Source: Murimonas intestini (lineage in GTDB: Bacteria; Bacillota; Clostridia; Lachnospirales; Lachnospiraceae). Taken from it: a DNA stretch of 64,000 bases. Both the position numbers and the translations under genes were made by a program. The notes under the pieces are model-generated. The model was not told where the DNA came from and made no database searches. It saw nothing but the letters and a program-made list of their open reading frames with translations. The stretch is taken from NCBI RefSeq assembly GCF_024622195.1, contig NZ_JANKBI010000024.1, forward strand, positions 17,015 through 81,014, written 5' to 3'. Position 1 is the stretch's first letter. Each line of letters begins with the position of its first letter. This document shows positions 35,125-43,290 of the stretch, piece by piece.

Positions 35125-36144
35125 TTATATCTGCTTTATGCTGCCTCTCTCCACCACCATAACAGGCAGTATTTCTTCCTGCTTCTCCATATCAGGGTTG
35201 TCCATGTTCTCTACAAGAAGTTCCACAGCCCTCTCCCCTTTCAGCGCTATATTCTGCCCCACTGTTGTCAGACCGGGGATGATAAACTGAGACATTTCCA
35301 GGTTATCAAACCCCATTACTGACATGTCTTCGGGCACATTTATTCCTGCTTCGTAAAATCCCTTTATGGCGCCAATGGCCTGGATATCTGCTGCCGCTAT
35401 AACTGCTGTTATGCCCTGATGTTTTTCCGCTATGAGGCGCGCCAGCTCCTCTCCGCTTTTATAATCAACCTCGCCTTCATATATGTACTCTTCACAAAAA
35501 GCTATCCCGGCCTCTTCCAGAGCTTTTTTATAACCCAGGAACCTTTTCTTCATAACCCCGTTTTCCTTAAGCATTCCTGAGAGGAAGGCAATTTTCCTGT
35601 GGCCGCAGCCAATCACATGCTTTGTTGCCTCATAACTCCCCATCGTATCGTCTATCCTGATATTGTGAAAGAATTTATCCTTGCAGTAGCTGTCCACCAG
35701 TACTACAGGGATGTCGATTTTCTTAAACTGCTCGTAAAGCTCATCAGGATACATTCCAATAGCTATGATGCCGTCCAGATTCCTCTCCTTTGCCAGCCTC
35801 ATATAATTGGCATCCACATCCATCCCTGATATGATCAGCTGATATCCGTTCAGACGCGCCTGATACTCTATGCTGCTCAATATCTCACCGTAGAAGGGAT
35901 TGTGGAACATCAGCTCTGAGCCAGGCTCTGTCTGGGGGATCACCACCCCTATTAATTTCGTATCCCTGGCAGCCAGTCCTCTGGCATTCATGTCCGGAAT
36001 ATAATCCAGCTCCTCCACCGCCTTATAGATCCTCTCCTTTGTTTCCTCTGATATATATTTTTTTTTGCCGTTGAGCACATAAGACACTGTTGCCACAGAT
36101 ACCCCAGCCCGTTCAGCCACATTCTTTAAAGTAGGTCTTGCCAT
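35125..36144 (-). CDS. LacI-family transcriptional repressor
   Basis: The product is 339 residues. The N-terminal helix-turn-helix is T-L-K-N-V-A-E-R-A-G-V-S-V-A-T-V-S-Y-V-L-N, followed by the hinge helix Y-I-P-D-M-N-A-R-G-L-A. The periplasmic-binding-protein-like sugar domain runs from about 60 to the end. It has the ribosome binding site GGCGGAGG. It heads the GH31 operon. Two palindromic operators sit directly downstream of its -10 box, so it very probably represses itself and the GH31 genes until the sugar inducer binds. Confidence 0.94.
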   Translation of the reverse strand: MARPTLKNVAERAGVSVATVSYVLNGKKKYISEETKERIYKAVEELDYIPDMNARGLAARDTKLIGVVIPQTEPGSELMFHNPFYGEILSSIEYQARLNGYQLIISGMDVDANYMRLAKERNLDGIIAIGMYPDELYEQFKKIDIPVVLVDSYCKDKFFHNIRIDDTMGSYEATKHVIGCGHRKIAFLSGMLKENGVMKKRFLGYKKALEEAGIAFCEEYIYEGEVDYKSGEELARLIAEKHQGITAVIAAADIQAIGAIKGFYEAGINVPEDMSVMGFDNLEMSQFIIPGLTTVGQNIALKGERAVELLVENMDNPDMEKQEEILPVMVVERGSIKQI

Positions 36145-36160
36145 ATGACACCTCCGCCCG

Positions 36161-36222
36161 GTTAATCGAATAACCGCTTAATCGTTTAACCTATTTATAG
36201 CACAAATTATTTTCCTTGTCTA
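36161..36222 (-). promoter_or_regulatory. LacI promoter with two tandem operators
   Basis: On the minus strand a -35 TAGACA (36217-36222) and a -10 TATAAA (36194-36199) are 17 bp apart. Just downstream are two LacI-like palindromes, TTAATCGTTTAA (36178-36189) and GTTAATCGAATAAC (36161-36174), with centres about 16 bp apart. Their place between the -10 and the ribosome binding site fits direct autorepression. Confidence 0.65.
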
Positions 36223-36317
36223 TATCTTCCTTTTAACTTAATATTTTTTGGCATTTTGCATTAATATGGATAACAGAAACTGTATAAAAGAGCAGTATTT
36301 TATGCATTTTATCCAAC

Positions 36318-36358
36318 AAAAAGGTGGAATGCACTATATCTGTGCATTCCACCTTTTT
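36318..36358. terminator. Terminator of the DUF2087-type regulator gene
   Basis: A perfect 17-bp stem (36318-36334 with 36342-36358) has A5 on one side and T5 on the other. It lies 37 nt past the regulator stop at 36395 and can also stop antisense transcription. Confidence 0.85.
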
Positions 36359-36394
36359 CAGCTTCTGTCTTTTTTGATGTCTTTACTGATAATA

Positions 36395-37162
36395 CTATTC
36401 CTTGACCCTGTACACGCTGCAGTCGGCAGCCCTGTCCATAAATCCATATTCTATAAGAGCCCTCCTGATACCCGGATAGTCCTCTTCATAGATCCTCTTC
36501 AGCACCCTGTTCACCTCTGCCTCTGTGTACTCCACATCCCTTTTAAAATTCTTCATTATCTCTCTCAGAAGTATGATCTTCTTCTTCTCTCTTGCAGGGA
36601 ACTGCTTCAGCCCGCCATTCTCATCCATATAAGTTTTCACAGTCTTAATGCGTTCCTGTTCGGTGATCCCATACCTCTCATCTATCATTGTAGCTGAAGA
36701 ATGTATCTCTTCAATTACTCCCTTATCACTGATATCGATCCTGCTCCTGGTCTTTTTCTCCAGGGCCTCCGTCAGAGCCAGAAACATCCTGGCCTGTTTT
36801 TCCTTCTCCCTCAGTTTAAATCTGTGGTTTCTGACCGTAGACTGGGCTATCCCCACAGCAGAAGCTATCTCTTTATCATTTTTGCCGCCTGACATCAGCT
36901 GCATGATCTGTCTCTGGACTTCCGACAGTCCGGTCAGCCCCAGCTCCTGCCCCAGGATGTAGTCTGCCATGTTCCCGTGCTCAGCGCTCACATGCTTTCT
37001 GACCGCGCCGCAGGCGTCATATAATAATTCATTTTCAGGATATATCCTTCCTCTTTCAAAGGTTCTGCCGCATACGATACACTCATACCCATCCTCACTC
37101 TCAGTGTACCCTTTTACAATATCATCGATTGAATGGTTCCATATCTCTTTCTTACTGTTCAT
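36395..37162 (-). CDS. DUF2087-containing transcriptional regulator
   Basis: The product is 255 residues. Residues about 18-75 carry a C-V-C-G-R-T-F element. A LuxR-like helix-turn-helix follows at about 80-130 (L-S-E-V-Q-R-Q-I-M-Q-L-M, then DKEIASAVGIAQSTVRNHRF). The C-terminal 80 residues (F-P-A-R-E-K-K-K-I-I-L-L-R-E-I, then Y-T-E-A-E-V-N-R-V-L, then R-R-A-L-I-E-Y-G-F-M-D-R) match DUF2087 as I know it. Such proteins are probable transcription factors of unknown signal. It has its own promoter and terminator, so it is a single-gene unit. The ribosome binding site is AGGGGG. Confidence 0.85.
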   Translation of the reverse strand: MNSKKEIWNHSIDDIVKGYTESEDGYECIVCGRTFERGRIYPENELLYDACGAVRKHVSAEHGNMADYILGQELGLTGLSEVQRQIMQLMSGGKNDKEIASAVGIAQSTVRNHRFKLREKEKQARMFLALTEALEKKTRSRIDISDKGVIEEIHSSATMIDERYGITEQERIKTVKTYMDENGGLKQFPAREKKKIILLREIMKNFKRDVEYTEAEVNRVLKRIYEEDYPGIRRALIEYGFMDRAADCSVYRVKE

Positions 37163-37188
37163 CTAAATACCCCCTTAATCTACCCCTC

Positions 37189-37217
37189 ATAATACAGCAT
37201 AATTATATTTTTGTCTA
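37189..37217 (-). promoter_or_regulatory. Promoter of the DUF2087-type regulator gene
   Basis: On the minus strand TAGACA (37212-37217) and TATTAT (37189-37194) are 17 bp apart, 27 bp before the start codon. A second -35-like TTGACA lies further up at 37246-37251. Confidence 0.5.
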
Positions 37218-37343
37218 TATATTTTTAAACATTTTATAATTATGTTGTCAAAACCAATCTCTAACATCAGTTAGTTAAGAATCATACCATTGTTGGCTTC
37301 CAGTTGCTTTCTGCAAAAAACGTTACCGCTCACTGTTCCGCGA

Positions 37344-37408
37344 GGTGTTTTCATGCAAAAGCATGAAAACACCCGTATTTCTGTGCCTTTCGGTTGCAGA
37401 AATACGGG
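37344..37408 (-). terminator. Double hairpin ending the nine-gene polysaccharide operon
   Basis: CCCGTATTTCTG (37372-37383) pairs perfectly with 37397-37408. A second perfect 13-bp stem (37344-37356 with 37361-37373) follows on the minus strand and overlaps it by two bases. The first hairpin is followed by TGTTTT on the minus strand. It lies 48 nt after the GH29 stop. Confidence 0.65.
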
Positions 37409-37455
37409 TTTATGATACACTATATAAACGCTATTGTGTGTCCCGGTAATGTATT

Positions 37456-38862
37456 TTAGGACTGTCCGCCTTCAATGCGTACCACATATGCATGCATACA
37501 AGGTTTCTCATCCGGCAGGCTGATGATCAATACTTCCTCCTCCTGCACCCAGGAGACAGGGCTGCTGCTGCCCACAAGTGAAAGCCTGGAGTTCTCATCC
37601 AGGGCAAGTTTCCCCGGGCCTTTTCTTCCAAGTGTGCGGATACGCAGGGTATTATCCTCCGGCCAGCCCATGGCAATCCCATAGACTACTCCGTCTTTCT
37701 GAGTGAAACGGAAGTCCCGGCTTGTGAGGATATCGCTTTGAACATCAGCCGGCCCTTCGGCAGCGACTCTAAATGGACGTGTCTCATAGATGGCTTCCCC
37801 ATTCACTGACAGCCAATCCCCGATTTCATACAGCACTTTTACAGCTTCGGGATGAAATGAGCCATCGGCATATGGCCCTGCATTCAGGAGCAGACATCCA
37901 TTTTTAGCTACGATATCGCAGAGCTGGTGTATGATCGTAGCAGCGGATTTATACTTTGGTTCCTGTACCATACACCAGGTGTTACTATCTTCCAGATGAT
38001 CGTCTGACTGCCAGGGAAAAGGCTTTTGCTCTGAAAATCGCCCGCACTCAATATCAAATACACCAATCCCCTTCGGAAAATCTTCCTTCTTATAGGTGAT
38101 GATCCCGTCCTTATGTCCTGTCTTATTATAGTAATAATCTGCAATTAAAAAACGGCTTTCCTCATCAATGATACATGTACGGCTGTCAAAATATATGGCA
38201 TCCGGCTGGTATTTATCAATGACCTCAAATACTTTTTCACGCCACATTTTACAGAACTTTTCATCAGGATACCTGTACGGGATATAGCGGTTCGTCTCAA
38301 GCGGGAGAGCCGGGCCATAAAATTTTTCATTTGCCGGATCATAGACATCCGCCTCACTGTCAGTAGACATGAACCAGCCCCATAGCCACTGGTGGTGGAA
38401 GGTAGAAATAAACTTGATCCCGCGTTTCCTGAAGGCTTCTGCGCATTCTCCCGTAATATCCCTGTGGGGTCCGTAATTCACACTGTTGACAGGATTGACC
38501 CGGCTGTCCCACATGGAAAAATTATCACAATGTTCTGTCACCGGCCCTGCATAGCGTGCCCCGGAACGCACAACAAGGTCCGCCCAGGCGTCGGCGTCAA
38601 ACTTACCTCCGTCCATCATGTCATAAAAATCTTTATACCCAAAATCATGAAGTGTGCCAAATGTTTTCTCATGATAGATATTTTGCTTCAGGCCCCGTGT
38701 GTACATTTTTCTGGAATACCATTCATTCTGATAAGCCGGAACGCTGTACGGGCCCCAGTGGAAAAAGAGGCCGAACTTGGCATCACGGAACCATTTGGGA
38801 GCTTCCTGCATAACCCTGCTCCACTCCGGTGTTATAGTTTTGTTTTCTGTATTCTCACTCAT
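37456..38862 (-). CDS. GH29 alpha-L-fucosidase (downstream copy)
   Basis: The product is 468 residues without a signal peptide. GH29 features include W-F-R-D-A-K-F-G-L-F-F-H-W-G-P-Y-S-V-P (about 22-40), H-H-Q-W-L-W-G, the probable nucleophile Asp in DAIYFDSRT (about 227), and N-G-C-L-L-L-N-A-G-P-Y-A-D-G-S-F near 335. It overlaps the preceding binding-protein gene by 8 nt and is the last gene of the operon. It should release L-fucose from imported oligosaccharides. It differs clearly from the other GH29 at 46757-48211, so the pair may attack different linkages. Confidence 0.92.
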   Translation of the reverse strand: MSENTENKTITPEWSRVMQEAPKWFRDAKFGLFFHWGPYSVPAYQNEWYSRKMYTRGLKQNIYHEKTFGTLHDFGYKDFYDMMDGGKFDADAWADLVVRSGARYAGPVTEHCDNFSMWDSRVNPVNSVNYGPHRDITGECAEAFRKRGIKFISTFHHQWLWGWFMSTDSEADVYDPANEKFYGPALPLETNRYIPYRYPDEKFCKMWREKVFEVIDKYQPDAIYFDSRTCIIDEESRFLIADYYYNKTGHKDGIITYKKEDFPKGIGVFDIECGRFSEQKPFPWQSDDHLEDSNTWCMVQEPKYKSAATIIHQLCDIVAKNGCLLLNAGPYADGSFHPEAVKVLYEIGDWLSVNGEAIYETRPFRVAAEGPADVQSDILTSRDFRFTQKDGVVYGIAMGWPEDNTLRIRTLGRKGPGKLALDENSRLSLVGSSSPVSWVQEEEVLIISLPDEKPCMHAYVVRIEGGQS

Positions 38863-40552
38863 ACTCTTCCACCAACCTCAGGGCCTTCTCCCACTCTCTG
38901 GTATAATACTCAGTCACCTGGTCAATTCCCAGTTCTTCCGCCTGGTCTGTCATCTCATCCCACATCCTTTCGAATTCAGCTTCTTCTTTTGCATACACCA
39001 TTTTCCAGGAGTATTTTTTAACAACTTCGCCAATATCATTTATAATAAGCTCTAACTCATGATCTGCCGTTGGAACCATGTTAATAGCCTGGGTCGATTC
39101 TGCCACCATATGATTCTTATACAGGTATTCTGCCAGAGTATCACACCCCAGCATTTCCATTACCTCCTGCTTCATCAGGGAGGGATCTCGTTCCAGGGTG
39201 GAGGGCCAGTACCTGTAGCTCAGAGAATAACCATCCTCCATAACTGTCGCCGCTTCCATACCCAGGGTTCCTAAAAACTCAACCCCGTCTTTAAATGCTC
39301 CCCCTCCAATGCTCTCCGGCATCAAAGGTTTATCCGAATCATCTACCAACTCCCAGTTTATGATTTCAGGCTCTTTTTTTTCATTATAGTCCCATGTTAT
39401 TCCCTGGGGGCCGTTTGTCAGATATTGCTGTACAGCCGGATCATACAGCCAGTTCAGAAATTCCAGAGCAGCATCTATGTCTTTACAGTTTTTTGATATG
39501 GAAAAATACCACTGCCTTCCGATAGTCTGCTCAGGCGCCTTAAACAGTTTCATATCCTTCGCTGCCACACTGGCCATACCGTCAGCCCCATCAGGATTGT
39601 TTTGATTTTCTGAATTATAACTTCCATACAGCCAGGAGAACCATGAAAACATAACCTGCCCTGAACTAAACTTATCCTCCACATCCTGGTATTTCTGTGA
39701 CATGGAATCGGGATCGAGAAGCCCTCTCTGATTTGCCTCAAAATAAAACCTCAGCGCTCTTTTATAAAAACTGTCCTCTGCCAGAAGAGACTTTGTCTCC
39801 CTGGTAATCATGCTCGTCTCCATAAGAGGGGAAACAAAATTTGAATCGATCCCATACATGTAGGAGAGTGTAGATATTTCAAGCGCTGATACAATATCCC
39901 ATTCATTAAACAGTGAAAATCCATATACCTTTTCACCTTTTTCTGTAACCGGCTTGATAGCAGTCATCTGTTCTGCCACGTCCAGATAGTCCTCAAGCGT
40001 ATTGATTTCCGGCATGCCAGCCTGCTTATATGCATCCCACTGCAGAAGAGGCACCCAGTTAAACGAATGAAAATCAGCAGGTCCGATAGCCACCGGCATA
40101 ATAAATAAATGCCCCGTGCCGCCGCTTGTATGGTCCCTGGAATATCTGACTGCGTCTGCATAAGCCTCATTCTGGAATATATTGGGCAGCCTGTCCTCAT
40201 ATTCGTCTAATGGCAGCAGCATATCTGCATCCATCACCAGCTGTGCATAGTCTGTTCCCTTCAGCCCCATGATATCCGGCAGCTGCCCGGCAATGAGATA
40301 ATGTGAAAGCGTAGTTCCTGACTTTACTCCTGTGGGAAAAAAATTTAGCTTTATCTGCAGGTCATCGTACAGCTTTTTTGCTCCCCAGCCCTGCCAGATT
40401 CCCTCCTTTGTCTCCTCTGTCCTCATCACAAGTATGCTCAGCGCTGCCTCTTCATTTCCGGCAGTACTGCTGTCTTCTTCTGCAGTTTTCCCTGAACACG
40501 CACCCAGCAGGAGCACCATGCAGCATACCGCTGCAATAATTCCTTTCTTCAT
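38855..40552 (-). CDS. Second carbohydrate-binding lipoprotein of the operon
   Basis: The product is 565 residues. The signal peptide ends in the lipobox L-L-G-A-C (Cys about 19). The length and motifs (L-N-F-F-P-T-G-V, then L-P-D-I-M-G-L-K-G-T-D-Y) fit the large LplA-like binding proteins. No permease genes adjoin it, so it probably shares the permeases encoded at 49958-51821 with the other binding protein. It may add a second ligand specificity. It lies between the GH-like gene and the terminal GH29 gene. Confidence 0.87.
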   Translation of the reverse strand: MKKGIIAAVCCMVLLLGACSGKTAEEDSSTAGNEEAALSILVMRTEETKEGIWQGWGAKKLYDDLQIKLNFFPTGVKSGTTLSHYLIAGQLPDIMGLKGTDYAQLVMDADMLLPLDEYEDRLPNIFQNEAYADAVRYSRDHTSGGTGHLFIMPVAIGPADFHSFNWVPLLQWDAYKQAGMPEINTLEDYLDVAEQMTAIKPVTEKGEKVYGFSLFNEWDIVSALEISTLSYMYGIDSNFVSPLMETSMITRETKSLLAEDSFYKRALRFYFEANQRGLLDPDSMSQKYQDVEDKFSSGQVMFSWFSWLYGSYNSENQNNPDGADGMASVAAKDMKLFKAPEQTIGRQWYFSISKNCKDIDAALEFLNWLYDPAVQQYLTNGPQGITWDYNEKKEPEIINWELVDDSDKPLMPESIGGGAFKDGVEFLGTLGMEAATVMEDGYSLSYRYWPSTLERDPSLMKQEVMEMLGCDTLAEYLYKNHMVAESTQAINMVPTADHELELIINDIGEVVKKYSWKMVYAKEEAEFERMWDEMTDQAEELGIDQVTEYYTREWEKALRLVEEYE

Positions 40553-40567
40553 TCCGATACCTCCAGG

Positions 40568-43288
40568 TTACTGCCCGTACATCCAGTCCAGAGTCTCCAG
40601 CCCCTCTCCCCCCAGATCTGCATTTCTGGGCGCCAGCACCGTCTGCTGTGAAACTACCCCGGCTATCATATATCCGCCGTTGCCAAAATATATATCATGT
40701 TCACCTTTTTCATACTGGTAGGCATGGATTTCAACTACAGGACAGCCTTTTGTTTTAACAGCATTCCTGTAAACTGCTGCAAGGCCTCCCCTGTCATCGG
40801 CATGTGTATTTGTTTCCAGATCCGGCAGCTTCAGCCACTCCACCCCGCCGGTCTGCATGTAGCCTACAAGCAGGTATGAATCCTCTTCAAACCTGATTTT
40901 AATGTGAACCCCGCCGTTCATGGCATCTCCCAGATCCATCCTGATGCCCGTAAGATTACTCAGTTCAGGGGCTGCTTTCTGTATCTGTCCGTGGGAATCC
41001 TTAAAAATACATTCCCCCTTCTCAATCTTATATGTCTCGCATTCCTCAGAAAGCAGAGTAAAGCCTGAAGGCTGAAGTGGCACAATTTCTTCCTCTGATT
41101 CAGCTCTTGGAAGCACTCCATTCTTTAAACCATCCAGATTCCTCACAAATGACATATATTCTTTTTCGTATTCGGGCAGACACTGTGTCCAGTGGCCGTA
41201 TGCATCGCCGTCTGTAAAAGGTATCTTCCTCTGCCTTGTCTGCATACTGTTGGCATATAAATATGTGTCCTGTGTCAGATCCGCCAGTTCCCTATAATAA
41301 TCCAGGCTTTCTTTCATAAGCTCAGCTGCCTCTTCCAGTAATTTGAAATCTCCCTGGCATTTCTCATCCATCGTATATTTATATAGAAGGATCTTCATAG
41401 CTGCTTCCACTTTTTTGCAATAGGAAAGACTCATCAGGCAGATTGCATGGATATCTGTTTTTATTCTAAATAATTCCTGCCGGCGCCCGCCGCCTGCACA
41501 GACCTCAGATACGGCAGACGCAATCTTTTTCAGGGCGCTCTCTGCAAAAACCCGGACATCGCTTATCATGTCATAAGGCGTCTCTCCAACGTGTTTTTCT
41601 CCTGCCAGCTCCTTCTTGACATAGTCATCCGGCTGCTCACCCTTTCTGGCCACACTGTTCCACAGCTCTCTGTTCGGCCTGTATCTGTCCACATTTGTGA
41701 GCTCACTCATAGTCATGCCAAGACTCAGCGTCTGCCTGTTGCCTTCTGTAATCCCCACCCGTCCAAGTATCCTGGGCGCGCACTGTGCTGCATCTTCCTG
41801 GGCTTCAAACAGCTTCTCGGCCGTTTCCCGGGAAATATCATAATATTGTGTATAGCAGTGGATCCAGTATTCCTTCTCCGCCCTCTCATCCCTGTCCGGG
41901 TTCCATGCATACCTAAACCAGGCCGCAAACCAGAAATAGTCTCTGTCCATCTGCCTGAGGCGCTCACTCGTCTTATCCGGTGAATACGGCCAGTCCCAGT
42001 AAAACAGCGGATATAGGTGAAGGCCGTTTGCTCCCAGCCGGCTTCTGCCCGCCTGGGTACACTTCTGTATATAGAGAGGTGCATTGAATCGGAATGGTTC
42101 CAGATCAGCCAGGATGTGTACATTCATAATATGTGTTGTCTTGATTTCCGAAAGCTTCTGGTGACGCTCCTGCCATACCCCTCTGGGATAATATGTAGTC
42201 AGGCTCTCGCCATTGTATTTCCACATAGTGAAGAGATTTGAATACAGCTTCTTAGCCCCCTCCATGGCTGTGAAAGGATTACAGTCATGGCCTCTGAGAA
42301 TGACAGGCGGCTCCTCCCGGATCCCTGCCTCTAAAAGTCCCTGCTTCACAGCCGGAAGTATGGTCTCCACAAACCAGGCAGTCTTATTCTGGTCCCCCCT
42401 GAGAGCTTCCCCAAGACATACCATCAGCCCCACATTCGGAAATGCTTTAATAAATTCCACAATAGATTTATACGTGTAATCCGCCACAAGGGGATCGATG
42501 CTGCTCTGCAGCAGTTCCAGGCGGTGCGCCCTTGCAAATGGTAAAGGAATATGGATGTTATAGAATTTTAAGACCACCCAGATCCCCCTCCTGTCACACT
42601 CCTCTGTCAGCCATCTGAAAACTGAACAGTTCCTCTCATATTCCTCCTCCGTGACCTCCAGGGCCTCAGGATAATCACTCACTTTCACAAAGGAGGAAAA
42701 GGGGTGTCCGCTCCATATGTACAGCACATTGCACCGCATGGAAAGGAGCATATCAAGGAATTCTTTCCACTGCTCTTTTTCATAAAACCATGGAAAACGT
42801 TCCGGCGTAACAGGATATTCATAAGTAAGCCTGGGAGGCTCAATTTTTGTCTTCTGCAGCCCGACTGCCGGTCCTCTCAGTTTGAATACCGGTTCATCTC
42901 CAAATGCAATTTCTTCCGGCAGCTCTCCTGACTCTTTAATGCGTTCCAAAAGTTCCATACACCCGTAAAGGACTCCCGTACTGCTGCCGCCGCAGATGAC
43001 CGTAAGACCTCCCGGAAGCGTCTGCAGATAGAACCCTTCGCCTTTTGGCGCCTGTGTATGGAATATGAGCAGCTCCTCCTGGTATGCCCACCTGAGAAAT
43101 TCATCTTCCTCCAGGATTCCCGCATATATTTTCTTTCCCGGCGTACACCTGTAATCTGCAGGATCCTCCGGGCGCTCAAGAAAGAGCGGCTCATATCCCT
43201 GCCTCTCCAGTTCCTCCATGACAAGGTTTATGCCATACGTGATCCGCTTATCTTCAGCAGGATTTCTAAATACAGTCAATTTCTTCAT
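40568..43288 (-). CDS. Uncharacterised glycoside hydrolase-like protein (GH20/GH67-type N-domain)
   Basis: The product is 906 residues without a signal peptide. Residues about 1-120 resemble the alpha/beta N-terminal domain found in GH20, GH67 and GH115 enzymes, ending with the characteristic C-G-G-S-S-T-G-V-L-Y-G-C-M-E-L-L-E. A barrel-like region follows, with M-R-C-N-V-L-Y-I-W-S-G-H-P-F, W-V-V-L-K-F-Y-N-I-H and G-A-N-G-L-H-L-Y-P-L-F-Y-W-D-W-P. I cannot assign a known GH family. Position in the operon, 2 nt after the lyase gene, argues for a role in breaking the same glycan, perhaps on a uronic acid or hexosamine residue. That is inference. Confidence 0.6.
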   Translation of the reverse strand: MKKLTVFRNPAEDKRITYGINLVMEELERQGYEPLFLERPEDPADYRCTPGKKIYAGILEEDEFLRWAYQEELLIFHTQAPKGEGFYLQTLPGGLTVICGGSSTGVLYGCMELLERIKESGELPEEIAFGDEPVFKLRGPAVGLQKTKIEPPRLTYEYPVTPERFPWFYEKEQWKEFLDMLLSMRCNVLYIWSGHPFSSFVKVSDYPEALEVTEEEYERNCSVFRWLTEECDRRGIWVVLKFYNIHIPLPFARAHRLELLQSSIDPLVADYTYKSIVEFIKAFPNVGLMVCLGEALRGDQNKTAWFVETILPAVKQGLLEAGIREEPPVILRGHDCNPFTAMEGAKKLYSNLFTMWKYNGESLTTYYPRGVWQERHQKLSEIKTTHIMNVHILADLEPFRFNAPLYIQKCTQAGRSRLGANGLHLYPLFYWDWPYSPDKTSERLRQMDRDYFWFAAWFRYAWNPDRDERAEKEYWIHCYTQYYDISRETAEKLFEAQEDAAQCAPRILGRVGITEGNRQTLSLGMTMSELTNVDRYRPNRELWNSVARKGEQPDDYVKKELAGEKHVGETPYDMISDVRVFAESALKKIASAVSEVCAGGGRRQELFRIKTDIHAICLMSLSYCKKVEAAMKILLYKYTMDEKCQGDFKLLEEAAELMKESLDYYRELADLTQDTYLYANSMQTRQRKIPFTDGDAYGHWTQCLPEYEKEYMSFVRNLDGLKNGVLPRAESEEEIVPLQPSGFTLLSEECETYKIEKGECIFKDSHGQIQKAAPELSNLTGIRMDLGDAMNGGVHIKIRFEEDSYLLVGYMQTGGVEWLKLPDLETNTHADDRGGLAAVYRNAVKTKGCPVVEIHAYQYEKGEHDIYFGNGGYMIAGVVSQQTVLAPRNADLGGEGLETLDWMYGQ

Positions 43289-43290
43289 TA

